DNA from: Terriglobia bacterium
Lineage (GTDB): Bacteria; Acidobacteriota; Terriglobia; Bryobacterales; Bryobacteraceae
DNA length: 64,000 nucleotides
Reading direction: 5' to 3'
NCBI GenBank assembly: GCA_025350105.1
Contig: JANXYJ010000037.1
Location: 1 to 64,000, forward strand
In this document: positions 1 through 8,851 of the stretch, in pieces
Layout of the letters: the number at the start of each line of letters is the position of its first letter
How positions within the stretch are numbered: position 1 is the first letter of the stretch
Notes under the pieces: model-generated
The model's input: only the letters and a program-made list of their open reading frames with translations
Database searches by the model: none
Told to the model about the DNA's origin: nothing
Program-made: the position numbers and the translations under genes

Positions 1-1
1 C

Positions 2-160
2 AGCGCCCTTACCGAATGGATGACCGGCAAGACCTTGGATGAACTCTCCACGCTGAGTTCGACAATGATCGAAGATGCCATCGGCGGTTTGGAGCCAGCC
101 TCCAAACACGCGGCCGTTTTGTGTGTGGATGCAGCGGCGGAACTGCGCAAGCGGCTTTAA
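2..160 (+). CDS. C-terminal end of an IscU/SufU/NifU-type Fe-S cluster scaffold protein (partial)
   Basis: Open from the left edge in frame 2, ending in TAA; 52 residues are visible. The segment LTEWMTGKTLDELSTL followed by an IGGLEPASKHAAVLCVDA stretch matches the C-terminal part of the NifU N-terminal-like scaffold family, where a Cys shortly after a Lys/Arg-His is the third cluster ligand; here the sequence reads AVLCVDA. Such proteins hold nascent [2Fe-2S] or [4Fe-4S] clusters for transfer to apoproteins in the cytoplasm. The rest of the gene and its probable suf/isc neighbours lie outside the window. It is absent from the ORF track because it has no start here. The stop is 1 nt from the convergent glycosylase stop. 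Confidence 0.7.
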   Translation, partial: SALTEWMTGKTLDELSTLSSTMIEDAIGGLEPASKHAAVLCVDAAAELRKRL

Positions 161-161
161 G

Positions 162-755
162 CTACGTTTCCAAGCTCCGCCACAGATACCAACTGGCAAC
201 CGAACAATACGGCCGCCACGGAGCCGCAATTTTCTCCATCTCCGCCGGCTTGGGCAATTCTGGCAACGCGTAAGCCTTCTTTATGGCCACGCGCACGCCC
301 AGGTCTCCGACCGGCAAAATATCAGGCCGCCGCAGGGCGAACATCAGGAACATGTGCGCCGTCCAAACTCCAATGCCCTTCACCTGCGTCAATTGGCGGA
401 TCACCTCGTCGTCGCTCAGGGCCGGCAGGCTTTCGAACTGTACCAACCCATCGCGAGTCGCCCGCGCCAGTTCACGAATATACGTCGTCTTGCCTTGTGA
501 CAAGCCAACGGACCGCATCTTTTGCGGCCGCAATTTCAGGATCGTCTCCGGTGTGACCGACCTGTCGGTGAGCGCGCCTTCCAGGCGAGTAAAGATGCTC
601 AGCGCCGCTTTGCCGTGCAACTGCTGGTACACAATGGATCGCACCAATGCCTGAAACGTGGGTTCCCTGTACTCCATCTTGTAGGCGCCGGTACGCTGCA
701 TAATGGCAGCCAGCGTCGCATCGGCTTGTTTTAGGTGTTGGATGGCCTTTGTCAT
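162..755 (-). CDS. AlkA-like DNA-3-methyladenine glycosylase (HhH-GPD family)
   Basis: 197 residues. The helix-hairpin-helix LTQVKGIGVWTAHMFLMFA lies at about residues 127-145. It is followed by the glycosylase Asp loop PVGDLGV at about 153-159, whose Asp is the expected catalytic residue in this superfamily. The N-terminal part carries the typical ALVRSIVYQQLHGKAA helix. There is no FCL cluster of four Cys at the C-terminus, so it is not of the EndoIII/MutY type. It is shorter than E. coli AlkA because that protein's N-terminal domain is missing, like many AlkA2-type enzymes. The expected role is excision of alkylated purines in base-excision repair. It is divergent from the VWA gene, with 65 nt between starts. 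Confidence 0.85.
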   Translation of the reverse strand: MTKAIQHLKQADATLAAIMQRTGAYKMEYREPTFQALVRSIVYQQLHGKAALSIFTRLEGALTDRSVTPETILKLRPQKMRSVGLSQGKTTYIRELARATRDGLVQFESLPALSDDEVIRQLTQVKGIGVWTAHMFLMFALRRPDILPVGDLGVRVAIKKAYALPELPKPAEMEKIAAPWRPYCSVASWYLWRSLET

Positions 756-820
756 TGGCTAATATTCAGGGGCGTTTAATAGTAACCTGCTTGTTGCCGG
801 GGGCATCTTACACTGTAAGT

Positions 821-1825
821 ATGCAACGGATTGCTGTACTGGTTTCGCTCCTCGCCGGTTCGCTGGTTTTTGCCCAGAGACCAGCGCCTGTTCCAGCGCC
901 CCCACCCGAACCGGCGCAAGACAAGGACACCATCCGGGTCGACGTCAACCTGGTGAACATTCTGTCCAGCGTCCGCACCAAGAACGGTGCGCTGGTCGGC
1001 AATCTCGAAAAAGGCGATTTCAAGATCTTCGAGGACGGTAAGGAACAGACCATCAAGTCCTTCACCCGTGAAACCGATTTGCCGCTTACCATTGGCCTTT
1101 TGGTGGACACCAGCCGCAGCCAGGAACGTTTGATCGACGTGGAGCAGCGTGCCGCCTCGCAATTTTTCTCCAAGGTGCTGCGCCCCAAAGACGAAGCGTT
1201 TCTGATGCAGTTCGGTGCCGAGGCGGAATTATTGCAGGATTCCACCAACTCTGTTCGCCTCCTGCAAAAAGGTTTGAAGGACCTGCGGCTCAGTGCTCCT
1301 ACGGTGGGTTTTCATCCTGGTCCTGTGCCCCAACAGAACCAGGCGGGAACCATTTTGTACGACGCCGTTTACTTGGCCGCCAACGAAAAACTGAAGCCGG
1401 ACGTGGGCCGCAAAGTGATCGTGTTGATTACCGACGGCGACGATCAAGGCAGCAAGACGTCCATTGCCAAATCTATTGAAGCAGCGCAAAAGGCTGACAC
1501 GGTTATCTATAGCATCTATTACGTGGATCGCGGAATGTACAACAACGGAAGCATTATGATCAATGTCGGTGGCGCCGGCGAAGGTCCCCTGCGCCGCATG
1601 TCTTCCGAGACCGGCGGCCGTGTGTTTCAAGTGGACCGCGGCCATTCCCTAGACGAGATTTTCAACGAGATTCAGGACGAAATGCGTTCGCAGTATTCGC
1701 TTATCTATCAGCCGCCGAACCCTCTGCGCGACGGCAGCTTCCACAAGGTGGAAATCAAACTGGCCAACAAAGACCTGCGTGTGCAAGCCCGCAAAGGCTA
1801 CTATGCGATTGAGCCTGAGAACTGA
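821..1825 (+). CDS. Secreted VWA-domain protein of the acidobacterial VWFA-related family
   Basis: The ORF opens at 749, but the start at 821 gives a clean signal peptide (MQRIAVLVSLLAGSLVFAQ), so I chose it; product 334 residues. After a short Pro-rich linker comes an immunoglobulin-like strand region (VDVNLVNILSSVRTKNG, DFKIFEDGKEQ). The von Willebrand A fold follows, with the metal-adhesion motif written as DTSRS instead of DxSxS. The end (SQYSLIYQPPN, VQARKGYYA) is characteristic of the acidobacterial VWFA-related domain family, which is expanded in Solibacter-like genomes and has no established function. It probably acts outside the cytoplasm in protein binding or surface assembly. No operon partner is visible. 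Confidence 0.85.
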   Translation: MQRIAVLVSLLAGSLVFAQRPAPVPAPPPEPAQDKDTIRVDVNLVNILSSVRTKNGALVGNLEKGDFKIFEDGKEQTIKSFTRETDLPLTIGLLVDTSRSQERLIDVEQRAASQFFSKVLRPKDEAFLMQFGAEAELLQDSTNSVRLLQKGLKDLRLSAPTVGFHPGPVPQQNQAGTILYDAVYLAANEKLKPDVGRKVIVLITDGDDQGSKTSIAKSIEAAQKADTVIYSIYYVDRGMYNNGSIMINVGGAGEGPLRRMSSETGGRVFQVDRGHSLDEIFNEIQDEMRSQYSLIYQPPNPLRDGSFHKVEIKLANKDLRVQARKGYYAIEPEN

Positions 1826-1843
1826 AACGCGGTCTGCTCAATA

Positions 1844-1875
1844 CGGCGCTTGCTGACGCTCGCGGGCTGGTGTTT
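1844..1875 (+). repeat. REP-like dispersed element, copy A
   Basis: GGCGCTTGCTGACGCTCGCG then GGCTGGTG, lying between the VWA stop and the stop of the convergent glycosyltransferase gene. It resembles four other intergenic copies in the window (38099, 43915, 45627, 57149), which share a core CTTACG, about six bases, then GCGGCTTGGTGCTG. Confidence 0.55.
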
Positions 1876-1878
1876 GTA

Positions 1879-3708
1879 TTAGGCATACAGCCAGCCCGGA
1901 TAGCGCTCCCGCATCGGTCCCACTTTTTTAGCGACGGCATAAATCCCTTCACCGCGATGCTCACGGGGAAGCATGTATTTGTCCAACACGTGCTCCACCC
2001 AGGCGTGCTCCGGTTTCATCTTTTCACGAAACGGACCCGTTTCCATGCGCACTACTTCGAAGCCTGAGTTCTCCAGGAGCAGCCGGATTTCGTCCGGCGT
2101 GTACTCGCGCGCATGCCGCGAATCTGCGACAGAAACGGCCGCCGGCTTTATGTAGGCGGGAAACAACATCGGATGATGACCCTGCAACACCGCGGCAACC
2201 GATCGCATCGCTGCAATATTGGGCGTGGTCAACACCAAATGCCCGCCGGGCCGCAGAATGCGATGAATCTGGTCCATCATATGCATCGGATCGTGATTCA
2301 AATGCTCCAGCAACTCGCAACACAACACGGTAAGAAAGTGTGCGCTGGGGTAGGGAAAGAAATCCTTTTCAGCGTCAAAGTGATCGATGCGGCACTCAAA
2401 CGTTCCTCCATCCGGTAGATTGGCCGTGCGGGTTTCGCTCTTTCCAAGAGGACCCAAATAGCTCCCACGCACAACCCCATAACCGAGGCGTGTGTGCAAT
2501 GCCGGAGTGATCTGCATGTACGCGCCGATTTCCAAAATCCAGTCTTTCTCCGTCCCCGGAGGCGTCATCGCCAACGTCATCTCCAACCGCGAACGATGCA
2601 CATCAATGTAATCCTTACTCTCGGTACTCGGCGCGCTAAACCAATCTCCTTTAAAATGTTTCAAGAACTCGACATACCGTTCGGCCACGATGGGCCACGA
2701 ACATTCGCGCTTGGCCCACACCCGCGCGCGTTCACCCATCGCGCGGGCCACCGCTGGCCGCTCCATCAGTAAGCGCATATATTCCAGAAGGTATTCGTCC
2801 TCGTCGGTATCGACGGCCACCTTCAGGCAAATGTCATCCGGCAATTCAAGGAACGACCCAATATCGGAAACAATCGCGGCTTTTCCCATGCCGAAAGCCC
2901 GCAGCAACGTCCCCGAACTTTCACCCACCGTGGGATAACGCAAATTCAAAATCCCGTCGCAGGCCGCCATGTATCCGTTGAAATCGTCCATCGGAGCAAA
3001 GACGATGTGGCGCGCTTCCGGCGGCAACTCCAGCGGCAGTTCCGGATGCCGCTCACCCACCAGAATCAACCGGGCATTGGGATGATCGGGCAACAGCCGC
3101 CGGAAAGCCCGCAGCACTTCCCGAATGCGCTTATACGGTTTCAAATAACCGAAAACGCCGAACAGAAAGTTCTCGCCGGTTAGTCCCAACTTGCCGCGGA
3201 ACTGTGTGCGTAGAGCTTCAACCTGGTGAAGCCACGCCCCATGCGGAATACGCGCAATCGGCGCGCTGAATCCATGCGCACGGACAATTCGCGCCACATA
3301 CTGGCTATGCACAATCGCAGCCCTCGAACGCTGCAGAATCGTATGCAACAGCGGAATACGATAGTCTGGATGCTCCGTCCGCTCCCCGCCATTCAAGGCC
3401 ACTTCGCGCCAATAGGCCTCGGCATCGCCGCGCTGCAAAGTCGAATCCGTAATCAGATAGTGCAGATTGGCCTCATGCAGCACCACCACGCCCGGATGCA
3501 GCAGCGCCATCTGGTAGACAAAATCGTGTTCCGGGTTGTTGCCCAATTGATACACAATCGCATCGAAGGCACCCGGATCAAAGTCATGGGGCCTTTTAGA
3601 AAAAGTGACGACCTCGGCAAGCTCACGCATGGGCGTGAGTAGCGCCGCCGAATAATCGGCGATACCGCTTTTAGCGGGCGGAAGAGGAGAGAAGAACGCG
3701 ATCCGCAT
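1879..3708 (-). CDS. Two-domain enzyme: GT4 glycosyltransferase fused to a SAM-dependent methyltransferase
   Basis: The ORF opens at 3741, but MRIAFFSPLPPAKSGIADYS at 3708 is the canonical GT4 N-terminus, giving 609 residues. The first ~375 residues are GT-B: the donor-binding half contains LFGVFGYLKPYKR and a GESSGTLLRAFGMGKA segment. Residues ~380-600 form a class I methyltransferase with LEIGAYM as a weak glycine-rich motif, CCELLEHLNHDP and an ILRPGGHLVLTTPN strand. Together they suggest addition of a sugar followed by methylation in surface polysaccharide synthesis (inference). Its start lies 38 nt inside the upstream glycosyltransferase gene, implying coupled translation. Confidence 0.85.
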   Translation of the reverse strand: MRIAFFSPLPPAKSGIADYSAALLTPMRELAEVVTFSKRPHDFDPGAFDAIVYQLGNNPEHDFVYQMALLHPGVVVLHEANLHYLITDSTLQRGDAEAYWREVALNGGERTEHPDYRIPLLHTILQRSRAAIVHSQYVARIVRAHGFSAPIARIPHGAWLHQVEALRTQFRGKLGLTGENFLFGVFGYLKPYKRIREVLRAFRRLLPDHPNARLILVGERHPELPLELPPEARHIVFAPMDDFNGYMAACDGILNLRYPTVGESSGTLLRAFGMGKAAIVSDIGSFLELPDDICLKVAVDTDEDEYLLEYMRLLMERPAVARAMGERARVWAKRECSWPIVAERYVEFLKHFKGDWFSAPSTESKDYIDVHRSRLEMTLAMTPPGTEKDWILEIGAYMQITPALHTRLGYGVVRGSYLGPLGKSETRTANLPDGGTFECRIDHFDAEKDFFPYPSAHFLTVLCCELLEHLNHDPMHMMDQIHRILRPGGHLVLTTPNIAAMRSVAAVLQGHHPMLFPAYIKPAAVSVADSRHAREYTPDEIRLLLENSGFEVVRMETGPFREKMKPEHAWVEHVLDKYMLPREHRGEGIYAVAKKVGPMRERYPGWLYA

Positions 3709-4855
3709 CCAAATCGTTTCTGAAGCGCAAATCGTTTGCAAAGCGCGCCGCGCCGCCGGCCACTTCGTAATAGACGTTCAGCGTCAGCGCGGCCGACCGT
3801 TGCCAACTGAATTGCCGCGCCCGCGCCAGGCCACGGCGCTCCAAGCTGGTTCGTACGCTGGCGTCGCGCAAAACTTTGGCCATCGCCCGCGCCATCTGGG
3901 GCGGGGAAGCCGGATCGAACAAAACGCCGGCGCCGCCGGCCACTTCAGGCATGGCAGTCGTATTCGAACACGCCACCGCGCGTCCGCATGCCATGGCTTC
4001 CAATAGCGGGAGTCCGAATCCTTCATAGAAAGAAGGAAACACAAATAAATCGCACGCGCTGTAAAACTGAACCAGATCGGCGTCGTCCACAAACCCGGTG
4101 AAGTGAATCCGTTCACGCCAGCGGCTGCGCGCCACGGCTCGCCGCAACCCGGCGCCCGAACCTTTGTCCTTGCCAACGAACACAAGCTGATGCGCCAGCT
4201 GCGGATGCGCCCCCAGCAGCGCCTCAAACGCTGCCAATAATCCCAGATGATTCTTGCGCGGTTGCAGATCGCCCACGGTTAGAATGAGCGGCCCCGCAAT
4301 GCCGTATTTTTCCCGCACCGTGTGCTGCGCATCGGTTCGAACCAGGGGACAGAACGCATCGGAGACCGCATTGGGAATGGTCACGACTTTTTCCGGCGCA
4401 ATCGCATACTGCCGCAGAATCGCCCGCCGCGAAAACTCACTCACCGTTATTACCCTGGCGGCTTTGCGCACCGTCCGCCCCACCGTCTGCTTCAACTGAA
4501 ACGCGCGCAGTGGCGTGAAGAAATCGGGCCGTTCCAAAAAACTCACGTCGTGAACCGTGGCCACAATCGCGGCTTGGGTCCCGGGCGGCGCGGTATATTG
4601 CACATGCAAGAGATCCGGCGCATGCTGACGCAGTTGACGCGGCAAGTCCAGCGCCAGCCGCACAAATGGATTCGCCGAGACCCGGGGTGCCTGAAACGAT
4701 TGGGGCACTTGTTCGGCCGCAGCCTTGCTGGAGACGTAGGCCGTAAAATCATTGTTCCGATCGAGTGCGGCAAACTGTTCCAGCAAATTGCGGATGTAGA
4801 CCTCGTTGCCTGTCTGGCGGAGTCCAATCGCGTGTGCATCAACGGCAAATCGCAT
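3671..4855 (-). CDS. GT4-family glycosyltransferase
   Basis: 394 residues starting MRFAVDAHAIGLRQTGNEVYI, the usual opening of GT4 enzymes that recognise a nucleotide-sugar donor and a lipid- or sugar-linked acceptor. Visible landmarks are TVHDVSFLERPDFF, ITVSEFSRRAI, the donor-site stretch LTVGDLQPRKNH, and the EX7E region YEGFGLPLLEAMACGRAVACS. No signal peptide or clear membrane segment is seen, so it is cytoplasmic or peripheral. It lies 18 nt downstream of the GEFTRMF-repeat gene and overlaps the next glycosyltransferase-methyltransferase gene, so the three probably form one transcription unit for a cell-surface glycan. Donor and acceptor cannot be read from sequence. Confidence 0.88.
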   Translation of the reverse strand: MRFAVDAHAIGLRQTGNEVYIRNLLEQFAALDRNNDFTAYVSSKAAAEQVPQSFQAPRVSANPFVRLALDLPRQLRQHAPDLLHVQYTAPPGTQAAIVATVHDVSFLERPDFFTPLRAFQLKQTVGRTVRKAARVITVSEFSRRAILRQYAIAPEKVVTIPNAVSDAFCPLVRTDAQHTVREKYGIAGPLILTVGDLQPRKNHLGLLAAFEALLGAHPQLAHQLVFVGKDKGSGAGLRRAVARSRWRERIHFTGFVDDADLVQFYSACDLFVFPSFYEGFGLPLLEAMACGRAVACSNTTAMPEVAGGAGVLFDPASPPQMARAMAKVLRDASVRTSLERRGLARARQFSWQRSAALTLNVYYEVAGGAARFANDLRFRNDLDADRVLLSSSAR

Positions 4856-4873
4856 GGTCAGTTTAGGCTTGCT

Positions 4874-6811
4874 TCAGCGTTTTGCCATCGCAAAATAGAT
4901 CACTACGGCGATCGCCACTACAATTAATCCTACCAGTCCTAAAATCAACGGCAGGTTCGAAGCGCCAGCGCCGGGGCTATTTCCAACCGGCACAATATTT
5001 CCCCCGGGTGCTGCAACGTCAGGGGTGGCCATCTGTGGCGGGGTTACCGTTACAGGCGGAAACGTGTCCATGGGTATTCGAACCGCCTGGGGTATTCGAA
5101 CCGCCTGGGGTATGGGAACCGCCGGCGCCTGCGTGGGTGGAAGCTGAACTTGCGGCATTTGCATCTGCGGAACTTGCACCTCCGGCAGTTGCACGGGCGG
5201 TAGTTGCGTTGGTCCCGCATGGCTCCCGGGCGAGGAGCCTACCGGCGGAACGGAGCTATGAACTGCTCCCCCCGCTTGGCCCAGCGTCAACTCCGCCGGA
5301 GCCGAAAACATTCGCGTATATTCCCCGGGTCCATTTGCAGCGGGCGGCATTGCTGCGGACGGCGTGGTTGCGGAAGGCGTGGTTGACGGCGAGATGGGAG
5401 ACAACGGCTCCGCAGGCGCCAGGGGTGCAGGTGACGCAAACGCTTGCGTCGCGCTGCCGGTACTGATCCCGCCAGTCGGCGCCGGGCCCGGCACTGCCGA
5501 GCTCATCAGGCCTGCCAGATTCGTCCCCGATAGATCCGGGTTTGCCGGACCCGCCTGAATCCCATCGCGCAGGGCAGCCAAGTCTGTTTGTCCAAACATG
5601 CGCGTGAATTCTCCCGCCTTGTCGCCAGGCGGCGCTGGTGGGACTGACGGAAGCGTCACCGGTAGCTCTACGCTTTGGCTCCCATGCTTCTGCATTGCTG
5701 GAGTTTGCCCTGCTGGAGTTTGCCCTGCTGGGGTTTGAAAGAAGCTTGTAAACTCACCCGGACTTGCTGGTGTAGTGGGACCCGCCTGCGGAACGGGCAA
5801 CACGGGCTCAACAGGCGCGCTCGCTTGTGGTGCATTAACCGGTGGGTTTACGGGCGGACTAGCGAGGGGATTTACAGACGATGGCCTCACTGGCTCCGGT
5901 CCGCGCTGAAACATCCGCGTAAACTCGCCCTGGGCCGATGCCAGCTTTGCCGCCGGTGGCGGTGGCGGACTCGACGATTGGAACATGCGGGTAAATTCGC
6001 CTGGCTCGCCTGCTTTTCGGGGCGCTGGGGCTGGGTTACGCGCATTGCGCGGCGATTCCGCAGGTGACGTCGGCGTAACCGATGCCGATTGAAACATTCG
6101 CGTGAACTCGCCCGCTGGTTTCTCAATCGCGGGTTTTGCCGCGGGGATGTTTTGTGGCGGCGCCTGGAACATTTGCGTGAATTCCGAGGGACCCGCGCCT
6201 GACACCGTTTCCGCAACGGCCTTTACAGGTGTTTCGGAAACTGTGTCCGCAATTACTTCGGCAACCGCGGCGTGCAAACCAGTAGGAGCCGGAATCTCGA
6301 CGGTTGCCAGCAGGTGGCTGGCGTCAGCAACCCCAACTTGTCCGGCCTGGACTGGATTACCGTGTACCGGAGTGTCGTGTACCGGAGTAGGATGAACCTG
6401 TGCCGCCGGAATCTTCCATGCGCCCGCCGCGCCTAAGTCCGACGACGCTGGTGCGCTGCCACTTGCTGGTGGTGCTGGCTCCTCCGCTGGCTTTGCTTTG
6501 GTTGCCGAAAGTAGCCAGTCCTGCAGACTTTTGTGATCCAGCAGCCGGTCGGTAACCAGGTATGGCGTGCCTTCGTTGTTGCCCCGGTGCAAAACCCTGC
6601 GGGCTTCTTCCTCCGGTAACCGGTCCACCGCCTTTAACAAAGCGGCCTGAAGCGGCGCCTTCTGTGACACAAACAAGTGCACCCGCACCGGACGTCCCGT
6701 GGCAATCTCCTTTGCCTCGAACGTCTTCACCCCGTCATCTTTCACCAGATCCAGGAGCTCAAACTGCTCGTAAAAATCCACAAACCTATTATTGCGCGTT
6801 TTATGACCCAT
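4874..6811 (-). CDS. Tail-anchored protein with kinase N-lobe-like head and seven GEFTRMF linear repeats
   Basis: The ORF opens at 7141, but that stretch is antisense to a real gene; MGHKTRNNRF at 6811 is the only sensible ATG, giving 645 residues. Residues ~10-100 resemble the N-lobe and hinge of a Ser/Thr kinase (FELLDLV, FEAKEIATGRPVRVHLFV, GTPYLVTDRLLDHKSLQDWL). The ATP-binding Lys position appears to be His and no C-lobe follows. Residues 105-610 are Pro/Ala-rich and contain seven copies of (G/S)EF/YT(R/Q/S)(M/F)F, at about 209, 234, 271, 295, 352, 400 and 497. The last 25 residues form one hydrophobic helix ending AMAKR, i.e. a tail anchor with the bulk in the cytoplasm. First gene of the glycosyltransferase operon. 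Function unknown. Confidence 0.75.
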   Translation of the reverse strand: MGHKTRNNRFVDFYEQFELLDLVKDDGVKTFEAKEIATGRPVRVHLFVSQKAPLQAALLKAVDRLPEEEARRVLHRGNNEGTPYLVTDRLLDHKSLQDWLLSATKAKPAEEPAPPASGSAPASSDLGAAGAWKIPAAQVHPTPVHDTPVHGNPVQAGQVGVADASHLLATVEIPAPTGLHAAVAEVIADTVSETPVKAVAETVSGAGPSEFTQMFQAPPQNIPAAKPAIEKPAGEFTRMFQSASVTPTSPAESPRNARNPAPAPRKAGEPGEFTRMFQSSSPPPPPAAKLASAQGEFTRMFQRGPEPVRPSSVNPLASPPVNPPVNAPQASAPVEPVLPVPQAGPTTPASPGEFTSFFQTPAGQTPAGQTPAMQKHGSQSVELPVTLPSVPPAPPGDKAGEFTRMFGQTDLAALRDGIQAGPANPDLSGTNLAGLMSSAVPGPAPTGGISTGSATQAFASPAPLAPAEPLSPISPSTTPSATTPSAAMPPAANGPGEYTRMFSAPAELTLGQAGGAVHSSVPPVGSSPGSHAGPTQLPPVQLPEVQVPQMQMPQVQLPPTQAPAVPIPQAVRIPQAVRIPMDTFPPVTVTPPQMATPDVAAPGGNIVPVGNSPGAGASNLPLILGLVGLIVVAIAVVIYFAMAKR

Positions 6812-6857
6812 TCCAGAGCCCAATCCCGGCCGCTTGCTCTTGGGCGGGTAGTTGAGG

Positions 6858-6871
6858 ATACTCGAGAGTAT
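6858..6871. promoter_or_regulatory. Inverted repeat in a divergent promoter region (candidate operator)
   Basis: ATACTC-GA-GAGTAT is a perfect 6-2-6 inverted repeat between the divergent starts of the tail-anchored repeat gene (6811) and the secreted haem/copper protein (6899). The position suits an operator for one or both genes. No regulator is identified. Confidence 0.35.
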
Positions 6872-6898
6872 TCTTCTTAGAGTTAGCAAAGGAACGCT

Positions 6899-8302
6899 AT
6901 GCTTCAATCTATCGCCATCGGTTTCTTTGGATGCGCAATCGCCTTCGCCGCCGGCACAACGCCGGTCACTTTCAACAAAGACGTTTTGCCCGTCCTGCAA
7001 AAGAACTGCCAGACCTGCCACCGCCCGGGTCAGGTCGCGCCCATGTCGTTTCTCACCTATCAAAGTACCCGCGCGTGGGCCAAAGCCATGAAGGTAGCCG
7101 TAGCTTCTCGAAAGATGCCGCCCTGGAACGCCGATCCTCATTTCGGGCCGTATCTAAATGACCGATCCCTGAAGCAAGCTGAGATTGACATCATCTCCCA
7201 ATGGGCCGATAACGGCGCCCCCGAGGGCGACGCGAAGGACGCCCCGCCGGCCGCCACATTTGCCGAAGGCTGGATGATCCAGCCCGACGTTGTCATCGAC
7301 GGTCCCGTCACCAAAGTCCCGGCGCATCCCAAGAACGACGTGATTGAATGGAGCACCGTCATCATCCCCACGGGCTTCACGAAGGACACTTGGGTTACTT
7401 CCATCCAAATCAAACCAGAGTTTCCAGAGGTCACCCATCACATTTGCACCGGCTATGTTCCGCATCAAGCGGGCGTGAAATACGGTCTGGCGGTTTGGCT
7501 CGATCGTCCTCGCGACGAAGAAGGCTCGGCAATTCCTGAAAAAGGCGCCACGTTTGCCACGTTGCCCCAGGAAGTGAACCGCATGGATGCCGATTCCGCG
7601 GCGGTTATGCGTGAAAGCGGGCTCCCTGGTGGCGGCGCCCAGGATTGCTATCTTCCGGGCAACCTGGCCGCGGACTACCGTCCGCTGAACGCCGCGAAAT
7701 TGATCCGCGCCGGTTCCGACATCGTGTTCGTGGTTCACTACACCCCCAACGGAACCGAGTTCACTGACCACGCCAAGATCGCCTTTACCGTTGCCAAGGA
7801 ACCGCCGCAGCGCCGCTATGTTTCTTTGTTGATTTCTTCACCGCTCGATCCCAAGCAGTTCGCCATTCCGCCCAACGACGCCAATTGGAAAGCGCCGCCT
7901 GCCGAAGCAACCTTCCAGCAGGACGCCGAACTGGTGTACATGATGCCCCATATGCACGTCCGCGGCAAAGATCAAACCTGGACCCTCGAATTCCCCGACG
8001 GCCGCAAGCAAGTTGTCCTTAGCGTTCCTCGTTATGACTTCAACTGGCAACTGGGCTACGAAAGTTCCATTCGCGTCCCCAAAGGGACGAAGCTGCGTGT
8101 CGACGCGCACTTTGACAATTCGCCCAACAATAAATTCAACCCCAATCCTAATAAAACTGTCTACTACGGCCAAATGACCTGGGAAGAAATGATGTCGCCT
8201 TTCTTCGGTATTGTTGTGAAGAATGACCCTTCGCTCAGAACCGAGGCCGACGAACGCAAACTCATCTCCACGCCGATCGTAATCGGTAGGGGCGGAGGTT
8301 AA
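6899..8302 (+). CDS. Secreted cytochrome c / copper type II monooxygenase-like protein
   Basis: 467 residues with signal peptide MLQSIAIGFFGCAIAFAAG and an AAAGGA ribosome-binding site 6-7 nt before ATG. A short cytochrome-c-like head contains a CxxCH haem motif (NCQTCHRPGQ) and the partner segment KMPPWNADP. The rest resembles the C-terminal half of ascorbate-dependent copper monooxygenases, with His-rich metal-site signatures VTHHICTGY and MMPHMHVRGKD. This combination is common in Acidobacteriota and Planctomycetota; substrates are unknown and a periplasmic redox role is inferred. It is a paralogue of the 26205-27536 gene and of the remnant at 15449. Confidence 0.8.
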   Translation: MLQSIAIGFFGCAIAFAAGTTPVTFNKDVLPVLQKNCQTCHRPGQVAPMSFLTYQSTRAWAKAMKVAVASRKMPPWNADPHFGPYLNDRSLKQAEIDIISQWADNGAPEGDAKDAPPAATFAEGWMIQPDVVIDGPVTKVPAHPKNDVIEWSTVIIPTGFTKDTWVTSIQIKPEFPEVTHHICTGYVPHQAGVKYGLAVWLDRPRDEEGSAIPEKGATFATLPQEVNRMDADSAAVMRESGLPGGGAQDCYLPGNLAADYRPLNAAKLIRAGSDIVFVVHYTPNGTEFTDHAKIAFTVAKEPPQRRYVSLLISSPLDPKQFAIPPNDANWKAPPAEATFQQDAELVYMMPHMHVRGKDQTWTLEFPDGRKQVVLSVPRYDFNWQLGYESSIRVPKGTKLRVDAHFDNSPNNKFNPNPNKTVYYGQMTWEEMMSPFFGIVVKNDPSLRTEADERKLISTPIVIGRGGG

Positions 8303-8338
8303 AGTCGGCTCTGGTGGGCGCGTTGTACCCTTGATCTA

Positions 8339-8851
8339 ATGGAGCCCAACATCCCGGAAGAGCAACCAACGCAAACGCCGAACACCAAGTCCTGTGAAAC
8401 CCGGGTCCGCGTTCGCTACGCCGAAACCGACCAGATGGGCGTGGTCTATTACGCCAACTATCTGGTTTGGATGGAACTCGCGCGCACCGATTATTGCCGC
8501 GCCATGGGGATTCGATATCGCGACATGGAAGTCGACGATGGCATTCTCATTGTCGTCTCCGAAGCGAATTGCCAGTACCGCCGTCCCGCCCGTTATGACG
8601 ACGAAGTCATTGTTACCACTTGGATCTCTGAAGCCAGCACCCGAGGCATGCGCGTGGACTACGACATGCACGAAGCCGTCAGCGGAGGCCGCATCGCCAA
8701 AGGCTATACCAAACACGTCTTCTGCGGCCGCGACGTCAGGCCCATGCGCCTGCCGGAGAAGTATTGGGCGGTGTTTGGGATTGAAGAGAAAACCGCGATA
8801 AAATCAAATTTAGTTTCGGGAGGTGCTTCTGATGGACGGGTTGCAGGCTGA
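8339..8851 (+). CDS. Acyl-CoA thioesterase, 4-hydroxybenzoyl-CoA thioesterase (YbgC) hot-dog family
   Basis: 170 residues; the hot-dog fold begins at about residue 20 with RVRVRYAETDQMGVVYYANYL. This is the family active-site signature, in which the Asp of the AETDQMG-type stretch is catalytic. MELARTDYCRAMGI and the strand CQYRRPARYDDEVIVTTW follow, as expected. It hydrolyses short- or medium-chain acyl-CoA in the cytoplasm; the substrate cannot be read. The C-terminal ~25 residues are not conserved-looking and overlap the start of the next small gene by 20 nt. Confidence 0.85.
   Translation: MEPNIPEEQPTQTPNTKSCETRVRVRYAETDQMGVVYYANYLVWMELARTDYCRAMGIRYRDMEVDDGILIVVSEANCQYRRPARYDDEVIVTTWISEASTRGMRVDYDMHEAVSGGRIAKGYTKHVFCGRDVRPMRLPEKYWAVFGIEEKTAIKSNLVSGGASDGRVAG

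Noticed and set aside
6812-7141. N-terminal 110 residues of the 755-residue ORF of the GEFTRMF protein
   Set aside because: Antisense to the start of the haem/copper gene, including its CxxCH motif; no ribosome-binding site. The head domain begins at 6811.
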